In this document: positions 45,582 through 56,597 of the stretch, piece by piece
Numbering within the stretch: the stretch's first letter is position 1
Layout: the number at the start of each line of letters is the position of its first letter
NCBI GenBank assembly: GCA_032622095.1
Contig: CP136063.1
Location: 23,378,987 to 23,442,986, forward strand
Source: Siphonodentalium dalli
Taxonomy: Eukaryota > Mollusca > Scaphopoda > Gadilida > Siphonodentaliidae
DNA length: 64,000 bases
Direction: 5' to 3'
The notes under the pieces: generated by a model
Database searches by the model: none
What the model was told of the DNA's origin: nothing
Seen by the model: the letters and a program-made list of their open reading frames with translations, nothing else
Position numbers and translations under genes: made by a program

Positions 45582-47348
45582 TGTGTAATTAAACTTGTAT
45601 AAGGACAATGAATATTACATCAAATCTCCAATCAGGTGCTTGAAAAATAATTGTAGATTATTCATTGTCTGGATAATTCCTCCACTCCATATTTGGGTAT
45701 ACCCAACTTTTATGACAATGGTCAGCATTGACGCTAACACGTCAAATAAACAATTCCCATATTACTGAATTTCCATCAAGACTTGAACAAACGGCGATAC
45801 TAATGAACCCAGACGTAAGGCGATTAGGGAATAGGCAGCCGATACACATGAGCCCAGAGTGTTGTGGCTCAACTTCACCAGAAAGCAAACAACTGGATTT
45901 GACTGTGACTGTAATTGTGCAAGATCAGAATCCCTCAGCAAGCCAACTTATATTTTAGCATGACCAGCCTGGTCCAAATCCCAAATCAGGATTAATGAAG
46001 TGATTACTCAATGAAATCCCACCAGCAAGTTTAGAATGGACACAGTCATTGCTAAATACTGCTATGTCATGTCTGGTTGTGTCATTTAAAAATTAAATCA
46101 CTCACTTCGAAAACATGAGAATTAAATTAAATTGTAATGTATGGATTTCTCAACAAAGCATTCTTTATAGAGAACTCCCCAACCAGGATTCAGGTTTGTT
46201 TGTGCAAATTTCGCAACAACAGACCTTATACGTGCGCACAAATTCAGATTTCAGTTCGGAAGAAAGTATCACATATTCAAATTTCTGTCACAAGTAAAGA
46301 GTTATTTACTATATATAATATACGTATAGTCGTTTTTAGCTTCTCATGTGAAGTTTGTGCCATTATTTCTCTACCTTAATCGTATTTAAATTCGCGCAAT
46401 ACTATTTTTCGCACCTATCTGCGCGAATTCAAAACTGCGATGTTGGATGTTTATATGCTCCAAATAATGACTCTAATATTGAAGTAGTTATGGACTGGAC
46501 ATCAATGCAATTAACTCGAAAACAGAAAAGCACAACCGCGAAGGCAACGGACTTCAGAAAAATCAACAATTGGTTGCGGGTTGCGATGACATAGCTAACT
46601 CAGACTGTATGTTCACGCTGTCACTCCAGGGTGGCGAATCGGGGGGGGGGGGCGGCATTCAAGCACATGCAATATAGAATATGTGCATTTCTTACAATCA
46701 TTTCAACCATTGTCGAAGTTATACCATGACATGTACGTCGCTTGGAATTTGATAATGGGTTTGAATTGTTTTGATATAGGTTGACCGAATATAACATAGG
46801 CCTGCATGTATAGGCGTAATTGTTTATAAAGTGTCCAACGTTTCGTAATGTATGTAACTCATTAACATAACTGTCTTGTTTTCCTTGTGGTATATTTTAA
46901 ATGCAGAGTCGTACTATTTTTCGCTCAGTTTTAAATTCTCTCACCGACGGGTGCGCGAAAAATAGCACTGTGAGACTTTAAATACGAGTAAGGTATTAAA
47001 AAAAATTACCCAAATATGAACCGGAGTCCATGTTGGAGTGGTTTGGTTAAGCCTTAATTGCGGTACCAGGTCGCTGTGCACAGAAAGACAACATATATTG
47101 ATGGTTTAATTGTTTTATTTGCAGCCATGGTGCTTACAGACGGGAGAGATGTTTTCGGAAATGACATAATGTACACATGTGACGGATATGTTTTACCCTA
47201 CATGGATTGGGCTGGAGCAGAGCCGACTGGAGGAATAGATGATTGTGTATGTGTTTTATATTCTAATAAATTCAGCATGTACAGGTTGGGTGATACTGAA
47301 TGTTCCAACATCAACAAAATGAAGATTTACATGTGTCAGAAGTGGTAA
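34269..47348 (+). CDS. Secreted PAN/apple-like + C-type lectin domain protein, four exons
   Basis: Predicted exons are 34269-34521, 42776-42859, 44825-45025 and 47125-47348. They total 762 nt and give 253 residues plus stop, with every intron in phase 1 and flanked by GT-AG. The order is a hydrophobic N-terminus, a PAN/apple-like Cys segment, a Thr-rich linker, then a C-type lectin fold. Such proteins bind glycans or partner proteins outside the cell and are abundant in mollusc immunity; the ligand here is unknown. The calcium motif EPN/QPD is replaced by EPTG, and the WND triad by LGD. Intron 1 (8.25 kb) hosts minisatellites and a transposon. Unseen extra exons inside it remain possible. Confidence 0.75.
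34553..35341. other. Intron 1, proximal part
   Basis: A CCACCTAGCTAA/CCACATAGCTAATCATGA word repeats three times near 34716-34780. A (TAA)n run occurs near 35240. No coding sequence. Confidence 0.4.
35342..35629. repeat. 22-bp minisatellite, 13 units
   Basis: The unit is GATAGAGCGCCACTTACTTT plus AT. Three units have GCGTCAC instead of GCGCCAC, and the last has ACGTAC. It lies in intron 1 of the lectin gene. Confidence 0.95.
36456..36811. mobile_element. 356-bp MITE with 30-bp perfect terminal inverted repeats
   Basis: The left end 36456-36485 (starting AACGTTCAGACGACC) is the exact complement of 36782-36811. The outer AACGTT is itself palindromic, so it may be a duplicated target site with the element starting CAGACGACC. 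Interior words such as CGCAATCG are also self-complementary. There is no transposase. It lies in intron 1 of the lectin gene. Superfamily uncertain. Confidence 0.8.
36812..38506. other. Intron 1, middle part
   Basis: Contains a (TA)n/ATCG run at about 38464-38480. Two GAGCTNRGTTAC and ATTTTAT blocks (about 36968 and 37530) suggest an old duplication. No gene recognised. Confidence 0.4.
38507..38760. repeat. 42-bp minisatellite, six units
   Basis: The unit is AAGTTAAATAATACCACAGC, then TTGTTACGAGAGGGACTATC, then AC. It is near-identical across all six copies (single changes at CAGG/CAAG and TATTAC/TATCAC). Confidence 0.95.
38945..39346. repeat. 71-bp minisatellite, left part (5.7 units)
   Basis: Units start AACAGACCACCGGCATATTA at 38945, 39016, 39087, 39158, 39229 and 39300. 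The sixth unit is cut after ACCACA at 39346, where the CACTG-ended element begins. The array resumes on the other side at 42261. Confidence 0.95.
39664..39962. repeat. Inverted repeat with 20-bp perfect arms inside the CACTG element
   Basis: CGCAATACGATAGGGGAACA at 39664-39683 is exactly complementary to 39943-39962. The 259-bp interior is covered by part of a minus-strand open frame (39745-40071, 108 codons), which contains a hydrophobic segment (ANLILFVVVYIFITPFII) and a charged end (KIKEAEDDMFKMF). That frame has no recognised family. The structure may be a nested MITE. Confidence 0.6.
41498..41640. repeat. Cruciform-like hairpin within the CACTG element
   Basis: The stem pairs CGCTTGTATCAAGCCA (41520-41535) with its exact complement (41604-41619). 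It extends on both sides with mismatches (CTATG..TGTGTGG with CCCACACATAG). An inner helper hairpin GTGACGAGCC-TGAA-GGCAAGTCAC sits at about 41557-41580. It could be a structured RNA or an old small element. Confidence 0.55.
42261..42490. repeat. 71-bp minisatellite, right part
   Basis: Continues the unit from CATGGTATGCCAAGCTAATG after the transposon. It holds three further, slightly more diverged units (CATACCACCGG, TTTTGTGAGG and similar variants) and ends near 42490. Confidence 0.9.
42776..42859 (+). CDS. Lectin gene exon 2: Thr-rich linker
   Basis: 84 nt between a TATGTTTGTATTCAG acceptor and a GCAG|GTATGC donor, phase 1 at both ends. It encodes PRYGIEYQSQ followed by TTETTTTSTTTVPHTTA, a mucin-like, probably O-glycosylated spacer. 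Confidence 0.7.
42860..44514. other. Intron 2 of the lectin gene
   Basis: No gene or clear repeat before 44515. Open frames at 43033-43281 and 43657-43869 look like chance. Confidence 0.4.
44515..44665. repeat. TTTCTTAAGAAA-word cluster with a CACTG edge
   Basis: Starts TTTCACTGCCAAAACAGATA and contains TTTTCTTAAGAAA, AGTCAAGAAAAC and TTCAAGAAATAA words in both senses. A CACTGC(A)AAA edge plus self-complementary AAGAAA/TTTCTT words recalls the ends of EnSpm-type elements. The expected opposite end TTTTGGCAGTG is not found, so it would be truncated. Confidence 0.35.
44825..45025 (+). CDS. Lectin gene exon 3: first half of C-type lectin domain
   Basis: 201 nt between a TTTCTTTTGCATTCTCAAG acceptor and an AGAG|GTTAGT donor, phase 1 at both ends. 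It carries the family signature ARKFCEDDGAHLITIESQAM, with the first conserved Cys. An ATG at 44803 just upstream is in frame and could start a lectin-only isoform. Confidence 0.85.
45520..45576. repeat. (AT)n microsatellite
   Basis: About 28 uninterrupted AT dinucleotides in intron 3 of the lectin gene. Confidence 0.98.
46371..46997. mobile_element. 627-bp element with ~65-bp imperfect terminal inverted repeats
   Basis: The left end TACCTTAATCGTATTTAAAT (46371 on, continuing through TACTATTTTTCGCACC) is matched in reverse at 46930-46997, which ends in a TTTAAATACGAGTAAGGTA block. A third end-fragment lies at 24539. A run of 11 G sits inside near 46640. There is no transposase. It occupies intron 3 of the lectin gene. 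Confidence 0.7.
47125..47348 (+). CDS. Lectin gene exon 4: second half of C-type lectin domain
   Basis: Preceded by the strong acceptor TTTAATTGTTTTATTTGCAG, it encodes VLTDGRDVFGND, then the LPYMDWAGAEPTGG stretch (W.G.EP core) and the closing cysteines in DDCVCVL, DTECSN and YMCQKW before TAA. The Cys spacing fits a long-form C-type lectin fold. An additional Cys in DDCVC is unusual. Confidence 0.85.
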
Positions 47349-47585
47349 ACTGTAAACGTGGTATACAAATGCGAAAGAAACGAAAAGTGTCAGGAAATAA
47401 TCATGTTAAATTAATAATGTTCACAAATTCACTTATTTTTGGGCGAATGGTTTTGATTTGTAGATATGATACCTAATACAGACATAACAGCCTTCCTTCA
47501 ATTAATGGAGTATGCTCAGCCAAGTTTTGTCCAACAAGAGAATTGTTGTAATTCACTATTAATTAGGCGTAGGTGGTAAAATCAG

Positions 47586-47591
47586 AATAAA
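47586..47591 (+). terminator. Candidate polyadenylation signal of the lectin gene
   Basis: AATAAA about 240 bp after the stop codon, the first canonical hexamer on this strand. Confidence 0.45.
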
Positions 47592-50068
47592 TGTAGGGTG
47601 TGTATACGTTAAACTCTACGTATGATTGATGGGTATGTATCTATTTATAAAATATTCATGGTTACAAGTTGACTACGCCAAACTAGTGGTCAGAGATGTG
47701 GAATAGACCTAGGCATGTGGAATATTTCTTCTCGGTGCTATCTTAGTATAGCCATCTCCAAGTAACAAATTATTTATTTAGGAAATAAATCTTGTTTCGA
47801 TTAAGGTTATACGGGTATAACCGAAAAGATAGCACGTGGATTAGAGTAAATTTGTCTTCAAACTAACATCAATAAAAGCAAGATCTATTTCCGTCATTTC
47901 ACAGGAGAAAAAGTTGAAACAGACACGAAGTCATTCTGAAATATGTTTATAGATTGTTCAAGTTGTGTAAAAAAATCGTCGTTGTTGATTGGCTAGAGTG
48001 ACAATTTATCACGCAGTTGCTAGTAGGATGGGCGTTGTCTTGATACATTTTGACTGTGGTGACACTTGTTAGTTTCAATTTCCATGTTTCATTTCCTTAC
48101 AAATGTTAGCACGTGTCTTGTTGATGACGCCTATGTACTTGTGCACTGTTGGTTAACAGTACGGTTACTGATGCAACATCGAAATTCCATTTTAAATCGT
48201 AGGAAGTATTGAACAGTTCTCATGTATATATTTAGGCAAGCGATATTTAGGTGTGGCCATAATACTCGATGACGCTGTCATATCTGTAGCGTGGATTATC
48301 AAGACATTTAGGTTATCGAGAAATAACCTTAATGGCAGAATGTGTGACAGCCAATTGGTTTCCAGAAATCCGTGGATTGACAGCGTATAATTAAATTATT
48401 ATATTATATCAAACTATGGCTATAACTGTCGAACAATGTGTCTGATCTTGTAACAATTTTGCTTTACAATATGCGGCCATCTTGTGGCGATGACGGGGTG
48501 AAATGGTAATGTCGTTAGTTAAAACTTAAAACTAGCATCTTTGCTGCATATCCAAGCAATCATTGTCAACAAATTTATATTATTTGTTGTGGCAAGAAAT
48601 TTATATAATTTGTTTTGGCAAGCAAACAGTCCTCGCGCTCACAGTGAAAGTTTAAACATAATTTTCCCTTTGTTCGTCGAAGATATATAATTAAGCTTCA
48701 TCCATTTTGAAAGATAAATTTGTCGACAATGAGTTTTTAGAAATAAATGCATAAGAACAAAACAAAATTCATCCACTTTTATATTTATAATTTAATATTT
48801 ATGCTATTTCGCATTAAACCCAGTCTGAAGCTACTGAATCATTTGAGGAGACCAATAACAGTTGGCATGTTGTCCACCGTTCTCGCAAAGTTGAAAATAT
48901 TCATGGCTATGTTTAAACAAATGTTCTGTCGGCGAATGTCAAGTGAACATTGGGGTGTCCATTACATTTACAGATATTCAGTACAATTATCTTTATTATA
49001 TACCAGCTCCCTTTCTTTATGTAAACACAAATGCAACTAACATATTTTATTACAACCGTAGTATTTCATGAGTTAAACCAACTATGTTCTTAACCTTATA
49101 TGACAATTGCATCAACACAGCACGCACATGCAGTTTGATTTTGTATAGGTATGTTGTCATGGGGCATACCAAATAATCACTGGTGTCTTAGTTTTATTGC
49201 CTTTAGTTTCTAGTGCTCATGCTGTATCTAGTTAACTTAAATATTAACTAGTGGTCGACAATATGTATTTCAGTACATTGGATATCCACAGGCATTAGTC
49301 CTACGAATAAGGGAGATAATTCGTGTTGTATATACTCCAAATTTATAACATCCCGTTTTACAAAATTACCGCTTCAATTCCCGCCCATAATTAGTCAATT
49401 CCAGTGTTGACAATGTCCTGCATGTCCATGCATTATTTATAACATAATATGTTGAAAGTCAAAACTCATGTCCATCACATAATGACATAATTATGTGTAT
49501 GTGTAGTATTTTACCAGTGAAATTATAACTCCTTTCGATACAATTATGTATTCTCAAATAAATGTCATTTACGTGAATAAGTAAATATTTGTGAACACTC
49601 TTAAGCAAATATTTGTGAATTACTTGTGAATAAGTAAATACTGTACTGAACCCTTTCTATACTCAATGGTTATGTAGTATCCATGGGAAATATTTAGTTA
49701 AAACGTTCAACATACGACAATAGAACGTTTGTTGAACTTATTATATGAACATTTCCCACTAATGAATATGAACCCTTCAGCTCTTGCATTATCGCTTCGC
49801 CTGACTGTTGTCTGCTATATAATGTGTCCTGAAAACCCATTCGACGGGAAAATAAACAATTCCCATGTATACCGTTATAACTGAATGTCAGAAACTATTT
49901 AGTATAGAAAGTGTTAATTGCTGTTATATTTTCATGTCAATATTGTTTATCGTTATATTTTAACTGTGATGCATGAATAATGGTAGCATTCATATAAAGT
50001 TTATATTTTATGCACAAATCGTTGTTGTAAATTAACCACCTGGATTATCTCTAACGGAAAGGGAAGGA
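47592..50068. other. Intergenic, no supported gene
   Basis: The longest frame (48747-49040) is Lys/Leu-rich with no domain. Minor local duplications occur near 48568-48615 (TTTATATTATTTGTTGTGGC-like) and 49575-49640 (GTGAATAAGTAAATA). No RNA gene was recognised. Confidence 0.45.
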
Positions 50069-52248
50069 TAATAATAATAATAAGGTTTATAGTCACGACT
50101 CCACAAATGTGCTCTCGGACTTAACAATATACACATAAAACATATACAACACAATACAGATATACAACATAAACTGCGGCTATTTCTTAACTTTACGCAA
50201 TGTGGGCCGAGGACCAAATGCCACTTCAAACAGGTGGGTTTTAAGTGCGGATTTGAACTCATTTATGGTTTGTGGAATCCTTAAGTGATCAGGAAGTAGA
50301 TTCCACAGCTTTGGGCCAGCCACAGAAAAAGCGCGATCGCCGCATGTAACCAGATCCCCAGGTTTATAGACAAGTTGATTTGCCTTGGCGGACCTGAGGG
50401 GTCTGACGGGTTGATAGCGCTGAATGAGATCCGACAAGTAAGATGGTGCCAGATTATTTAAACACTTATAAGTGAAAAGCAAGACCTTAAAATGGATCCT
50501 CTGCTCAACGGGAAGCCAGTGTAATTTAGCTAAAATTGGAGTGATGTTATCAAATTTCTTTGTTTTGGTAACAATCCTAGCAGCACAGTTTTGTAGAAGC
50601 TGAAGTTTCCGAATAAGGTATGTGTTGCAACCAAATAAAAGTGAGTTACAGTAGTCTATACGGCTTGTGATAAATGCATGTACGAGTTGTTTGGCCGTCT
50701 CTTCGTCGACCACATTTCGCACCCTGCTGATATTTCTCAGGTGACAATATGCCAATCTGCAAACTTGCATTACATGCGCCTCCGCAGATAGATTGTCATC
50801 CATCATATACCCCAGGTTGCGGACCATAGTCGAATTAGAGACTGCACTATCTCCAAGCACAATATCGTGGGTAGTTGCTTTCTGCAACTGATGCGGTAAC
50901 CCGATATATATCAGTTCAGTTTCGTCAGGATTCAACTTAAGGAAATTATCAGTCATCCAGATTTTAATATCGGATACACAGTGCTCTAGGGATTCTCTGG
51001 CTGGAATCTCACAACCAGGGTTGAAATGAACGTAGAGTTGGGAATCATCCGCGTAAAGTGAAAAGTCAGTACATGATGACGGATTATGTCCCCCAGTGGT
51101 AGGACGTAGATCACATAGAGCATGGGTCCAAGCACCGACCCCTGTGGCACACCGTACTTAAGTGCAAAAACATCCGAGTGAACGTTGTTCACTGTGACAC
51201 TCAATGTACGGCCGTTCAGATATGACCTAAACCAATCTAAGGCTACACCAGTCACACCGAGTCTGTTTTCAAGTCTCTCCAATAGCACAACGTGGTCGAT
51301 GGTGTCGAAGGCGGCACTGAGGTCCAGTAACACCAAGCATGACACTTCCCTTTGATCCATTGACATAAGCAAGTCGTTTTGGACCCGAAGAAGTGCAGTC
51401 TCAGTGCTGCTATTTGGACGATAGGCAGATTGAAACACTTCCGACAAGCCAGTGGGCGACAAGTATTCGCGGAGTTGTTTGGAAACAACCCTCTCTATCA
51501 GCTTTGAAATAAAAGAGAGGTTTGAAACCGGTCGGTAGTTACTTAGGACCTCGACATCAAGCCCTGGTTTCTTCGGTAGCGGCGTTACTAAGGCATGTTT
51601 CATGGTGGATGGGAAAATGCCACTATCCAAAGAACTGTTTACAACATTCATCAACACGGGTGCTAGTGCTGACTTACATGTCTTCAATAACTTTGTTGGT
51701 ATAATGTCGAGAGGGCACTGTTTTGATGGAGATTTCGATATAATTTCTGACAGCTGATCAGATGTGAGTGGCTTGAAACACGTCAGTTTTTTCAGTCCCC
51801 TTGATGAACCACTGGTCTGAAGAAATTCCCAGCTGAGTGTTTCATTGTTGCTAACCATATTGCATCGGATGTTCTCGATTTTGTTTACAAAGAACTTCGC
51901 AAATATATTGGCAAGATCGACCGATGACGTATACTGAGGGAGTGGCGAGGACTTGTTTTTGTGAAGTAGTTTATCAATAACATCAGATAGAACTTTAGGC
52001 CGTTTTGAGTTATCGCTCACGAGGTCAGCAAAATATTGCCGCTTGGCCTCGATGATAAGTTTATTGACACAATTTCGTTGTGTTACGAACAACTCCCTGT
52101 GAATCTCCAGTTTTGAGGAACGCCATTGCAGTTCGAGATTTCTACGACGCACTTTCTCTAATCGGAGGTCGTCATTAAACCATGGAGATGATTTACGGTT
52201 CACCATGGTTTTAGTTTTCGAAGGTGCAAAACTTTTGCAGATGTGCAT
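50069..52248 (-). pseudogene. CR1-like LINE, 5'-truncated reverse transcriptase with one frameshift
   Basis: The first frame (52248-50986) carries a pre-RT linker (KSSPWFNDDLRLEKVRRRN), YRPVSNLSFISKLIERVV, motif A (LLDLSAAFDTIDH) and motif B (GVPQGSVLGP). A single-base shift at 51067-51078 moves the rest into another frame, which contains the catalytic YADD and then 50956-50180, including ARIVTKTKKFDNITPIL and the LHWLPVEQRIHFKVLL tail typical of CR1/L2-type elements. The endonuclease is absent. A (TTA)n-like 3' end lies at about 50069-50085. One lesion in about 690 codons suggests a fairly young copy, but it cannot make active RT as it stands. Confidence 0.92.
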
Positions 52249-52683
52249 CTCTAAAGCAGATGTGCTCTCTAAAGTATTTCATCCAAGAACATAATGTGGA
52301 CACGTCGTTGCATGCTTTAATCTCTAATATATATAAGCATGGAACAAATTATGTGAAATCAGATAATTCACTTAATATGTCGATATTCTCGGTTTTCAAT
52401 ATATTTCTGCGAACTTCATAAGAGTCTCCACACACTAAAATACAAGTGTATTCCCCTCCCAATTTATGGTCACATCTTGGACATATCAGATCGCTATAGT
52501 GTGTGGAATTCCGCTTCAACAGCTAAGTTTCAACTGGCAGTTTGTGGTTAGCTGTACGTAGTTTCACAATTTGGATTGCCAAGAATTGAGGAAGATCAAA
52601 TATATATTTTTCTAAGGATATTGTTGATTTGAATCTTATGTATAACATGCCTCGAATTCTCAGTGTAATCACAATCAACATAG

Positions 52684-53850
52684 TGGTGTGGTGATGTATC
52701 TAAATTATATTAAACCAGCATGTTGGAATGGTATTCGATCGGCGGTGTGGTGATGTATCTAACTTCTATTTAACCAGTATATTGGAATGGTATTCGATCG
52801 GCGGTGTGGTGATGTATCTAACTTCTATTTAACCAGTATATTGGAATGGTATTCGATCGAGCGGTGTGGTGATGTATCTAACTTCTATTTAACCAGCATA
52901 TTGGAATGGTATTCGATCGGCTCACATCGGTGTGGTGATGTATCTAACTTCTATTTAACCAGTATATTGGAATGGTATTCGATCGGCTCACAGCGATGTG
53001 GTGATGTATCTAACTTCTATTTAACCAGCATATTGGAATGGTATTCGATCGGCTCACAGCGATGTGGTGATGTATCTAGCTTCTATTTAACCAGCATATT
53101 AGAATGGTATTCGATCGGCTCACAGCGATGTGGTGATGTATCTAGCTTCTATTTAACCAGCATATCAGAATGGTATTCGATCGGCTCACAGCGATGTGGT
53201 GATGTATCTAGCTTCTATTTAACCAGCATATTGGAATGGTATTCGATCGGCTCACAGCGATGTGGTGATGTATCTAGCTTCTATTTAACCAGCATATTGG
53301 AATGGTATTCGATCGGCTCACAGCGATGTGGTGATGTATCTAGCTTCTATTTAACCAGCATATTGGAATGGTATTCGATCGGCTCACAGCGATGTGGTGA
53401 TGTATCTAGCTTCTATTTAACCAGCATATTGGAATGGTATTCGATCGGCTCACAGCGATGTGGTGATGTATCTAGCTTCTATTTAACCAGCATATTAGAA
53501 TGGTATTCGATCGGCTCACAGCGATGTGGTGATGTATCTAGCTTCTATTTAACCAGCATATTGGAATGGTATTCGATCGGCTCACAGCGATGTGGTGATG
53601 TATCTAGCTTCTATTTAACCAGCATATTGGAATGGTATTCGATCGGCTCACAGCGATGTGGTGATGTATCTAGCTTCTATTTAACCAGCATATTGGAATG
53701 GTATTCGATCGGCTCACAGCGATGTGGTGATGTATCTAGCTTCTATTTAACCAGCATATTGGAATGGTATTCGATCGGCTCACAGCGATGTGGTGATGTA
53801 TCTAGCTTCTATTTAACCAGCATATTGGAATGGTATTCGATCGGCTTCCA
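52684..53850. repeat. Minisatellite growing from 57-60-bp to 66-bp units, ~18 units
   Basis: The first four units (from about 52684) are 57-60 bp. From 52927 each gains a GCTCACA-like piece and becomes exactly 66 bp: GCGATGTGGTGATGTATCTA, then GCTTCTATTTAACCAGCATA and the rest. About 14 such units follow. Because 66 is divisible by three, one frame stays open for 358 codons, reading a 22-residue repeat (CGDVSSFYLTSILEWYSIGS plus QR). Protein expression is not supported by anything else. Confidence 0.95.
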
Positions 53851-55526
53851 TGAATTGAACTGACTTATCTATTATCGTTTTCAAGAGCTCTTTTCATGAG
53901 CAGCCATTTTGTTAGGATTGTAGTTAAATGTTCGTGTCTGATTCACAATCGAAAGATGCTACAGCAAAATTATAATAGTCCATATGTCTCGTTGGCTTTG
54001 ATGGCCATAATACATTAGTAGTTTATAGCAATCAAAGTTGAAACCAGTCTCACACCAATAAGACATCAATAAAAGTGTCTCTATTCAATCGGGATCACAT
54101 TGCATTGTACACCCTATATTAGTTCGAGTTCGGATATGTTCGATTGTGTTGTAAATGATCAGATATACAGTGGCGAATATCAAGGATAAACTTTTATTTA
54201 CTGTGTATATTAGCACATCAGTGGTTGAAGTCGTGGGAGGAAACCTGCTACTATTTCAAGCGACAAAAAACGATACCCGGCAACAAAGGAAGGCGCTCAA
54301 TTCAACTACACCGGAAAATATATAACCAACTGGTTGAATATTTAAAAAACACACTTGACGGTCAAATGCCAGAGGCAAAACCGCCCACAAATAAAGATAT
54401 TTGTGTCTGATTTGGTTGATTTTGTTGTACGAATATTTATTATCAATGTTGTCATTTGCTAAGCTGTGATGGTTCGCTGTTGGAATAAATAATTAGATCT
54501 GATTAGCGCAGGATTCGAAGGGTGTTGAAGCTTCTAGTTTTAATAACATCCACATTATTCTCTATCGTATGCTACCAAACAATGTCACCCGAGTGAGAAG
54601 TTGACAATGGACTTGGACCAATCATAATCCGTTTGAATAGGTAGGAGGATATCAACCAGTTTATACAATACTGCATCAGGTACTGGTAGTTCCCCCGAAG
54701 ACAAACGGTGAGTTAACACAATCGTGGATTTCCGTATGCAGGAAGATAGGGGCGAACTGGGACGGGAATAGCTGACAACAATGGCATAAGTTCCGGAATG
54801 GGGTTAGCGCGAGACAACAGTGTCAGTTCCGGAATTGGGTTTTCTCGAGACAATGATTCATTGATTTCAAACTGTTCTTGTGTTAGTAACTATTGGCGAT
54901 CAAATGGTTTGAATGCAGCACATCAAGATAATCACGGTAAACATTAAGATACGAGTATCCAACGCGAAATCATCAGAATATAGCGAAATTCGACAGGGGA
55001 AGGCTAGAAAAGTAATCGGGAAATCATCAACCCAAATTTCTAAAATGTTACTATTTATAAAATGACTATCCATGTTGTAACCGCATCGATGACCGATTAT
55101 CAAATAATGCTTGGGATAATATCGATATACTAACGCTTGATAGTAGTTTAAATAACTGAAATTCTAGTACAATCTACAGCTGGGGTCACCAGGGTGAGAG
55201 CGATGGTAATTGGGGGTCTATATTTTATCTAGCGCATTAAATTTAAAATAAAAAGTCGTGAATTGGCTTAGTGGTTTCTATGGCCGCACATTTCGTTGAT
55301 AATAACAAGCCATTTGTTTGTGTAAATAACATTTTTAAGTTCGAAGAGATCCGCCGTCGCCCATTAACTAAATTTGCCACAGTATATTCGCCATGTACCT
55401 TTCCGAAATCACAAAACATCACACTGTTATCCCCTAAATAAAATTATTGAAGATTGTAATTGTCTTTTTTTGCTAACATTAAATTAAATTAAATAAATTA
55501 AGTAAAATACAGTGAAATTATATTTT
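53851..55526. other. Intergenic, no supported gene
   Basis: A 60-bp imperfect duplication (AGTTCCGGAATGGGGTTAGC / AGTTCCGGAATTGGGTTTTC) lies at about 54775-54855. A 61-codon frame at 54225-54410 is Lys-rich and unidentified. Confidence 0.4.
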
Positions 55527-56161
55527 TTAATTATTGTTTATTACATTTTTGCGCACGTTGGCATCTCTCTGAGTGCATTCTAGTTTATTATTGCAGTCAG
55601 TTCCACAATTGCAGAGAGGTGTGCAAGGTAACTCTGATTTTCTGCTGTTACTCACATCTTCTTGCACCCACATTTGATTATGTCGATATTCGATTTTGGA
55701 ATGGGTTCTAGTGACATCATGGTTGGATCTAATCGACCATTTTCTTCTTTCCATCCCATTGTCGAAAGATCCGGGAATGTTTGCATATGAATGGCTGCTT
55801 GTTTCCAAACTAAAACGTGGTAGTTTGTTCTCAAAAGATGGTTCAGGTAACGAACTGAGTCACTGGTTGGTGGAATCTTTTCGGGAGATTCTGTCCGAGG
55901 GAACATCCTGAATTGTTGAGTTTTGCATCGGAAACTATACAACTTGCATACAAAATGTTCAGCACTTTCAATTGTTTCAGTGGACATTGCAATATTACCT
56001 ATACTCGTTAAGAGTTCACAATCTTCCAGGTAAATATTCCATGTAGATCTTTTAGACACCCCATATATGAACGAAGTTGAATCACACCCTGTTAAAGCGT
56101 GAAACGCAAGAGTATAGTTCAGAACGTCGCTCGGTATTTGGGTGACAAAGACAAATGGCAA
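55527..56161 (-). pseudogene. HALTGCD-family protein fragment (transposon-associated), frameshifted
   Basis: It encodes FHALTGCDSTSFIYGVSKRS near its start. A middle region follows (ESAEHFVCKLYS, EKIPPTSDSVRYLNHLLRTN, VWKQAA), then SNIDIIKCGCKKM and a stop. A shifted frame from about 55658 continues with a Cys-rich tail (PCTPLCNCGTDC). I recall this arrangement (HALTGCDT.S, IPPT...L..H..R, W.PxW..LPEA, GCxxxC...C) from a widespread uncharacterised animal family that is copy-rich and apparently mobile; the GCD block resembles the acidic core of PIN/FEN-type nucleases. The N-terminus is missing. Confidence 0.6.
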
Positions 56162-56229
56162 ATCTGATAGTTTGTGTCAATCACATCATCGATAGCGTGA
56201 GTCGTTAACGCTACACCGAAGACACAGTG

Positions 56230-56364
56230 TGCGTTCAGCCGCTACCAAATAAACTACCTGGTTTATAAAATAAACACACTCGGTGAATACGACACCTGGG
56301 GTGCTATTCACCAAGCGAGACTATTTTATAAACCAGGTAGGTTATTTGGTAGCGGCTGAACGCA
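56230..56364. repeat. Foldback hairpin, ~60-bp arms
   Basis: TGCGTTCAGCCGCTACCAAA at 56230 pairs with the complement ending at 56364. Pairing continues through ACTACCTGGTTTATAAAATA and GGTGAATA to a loop of about 13 bases. Part of the arm (AAACTACCTGG, ATAAAC, CGGTGAATA) recurs at 59745-59800. Confidence 0.8.
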
Positions 56365-56597
56365 AAGGTATCTTTGCTTTAGCGCAAACGACACACGCTG
56401 TCGATAGTGTGATTGATCCAATCTATCAATTTTGTCACTTGTCAATTGACGCCGTCTCACGACTAATTCATGAACATTCACCTGCCACAATCGGCATGTA
56501 TAGCGGTATAATTTTTTTGGTATAATTGTGTGGAGACTCATGCTGGCGTTTATACATCTGCAGAATGAGTTTCAATGATATTAGTGAGGTTTTTTAA

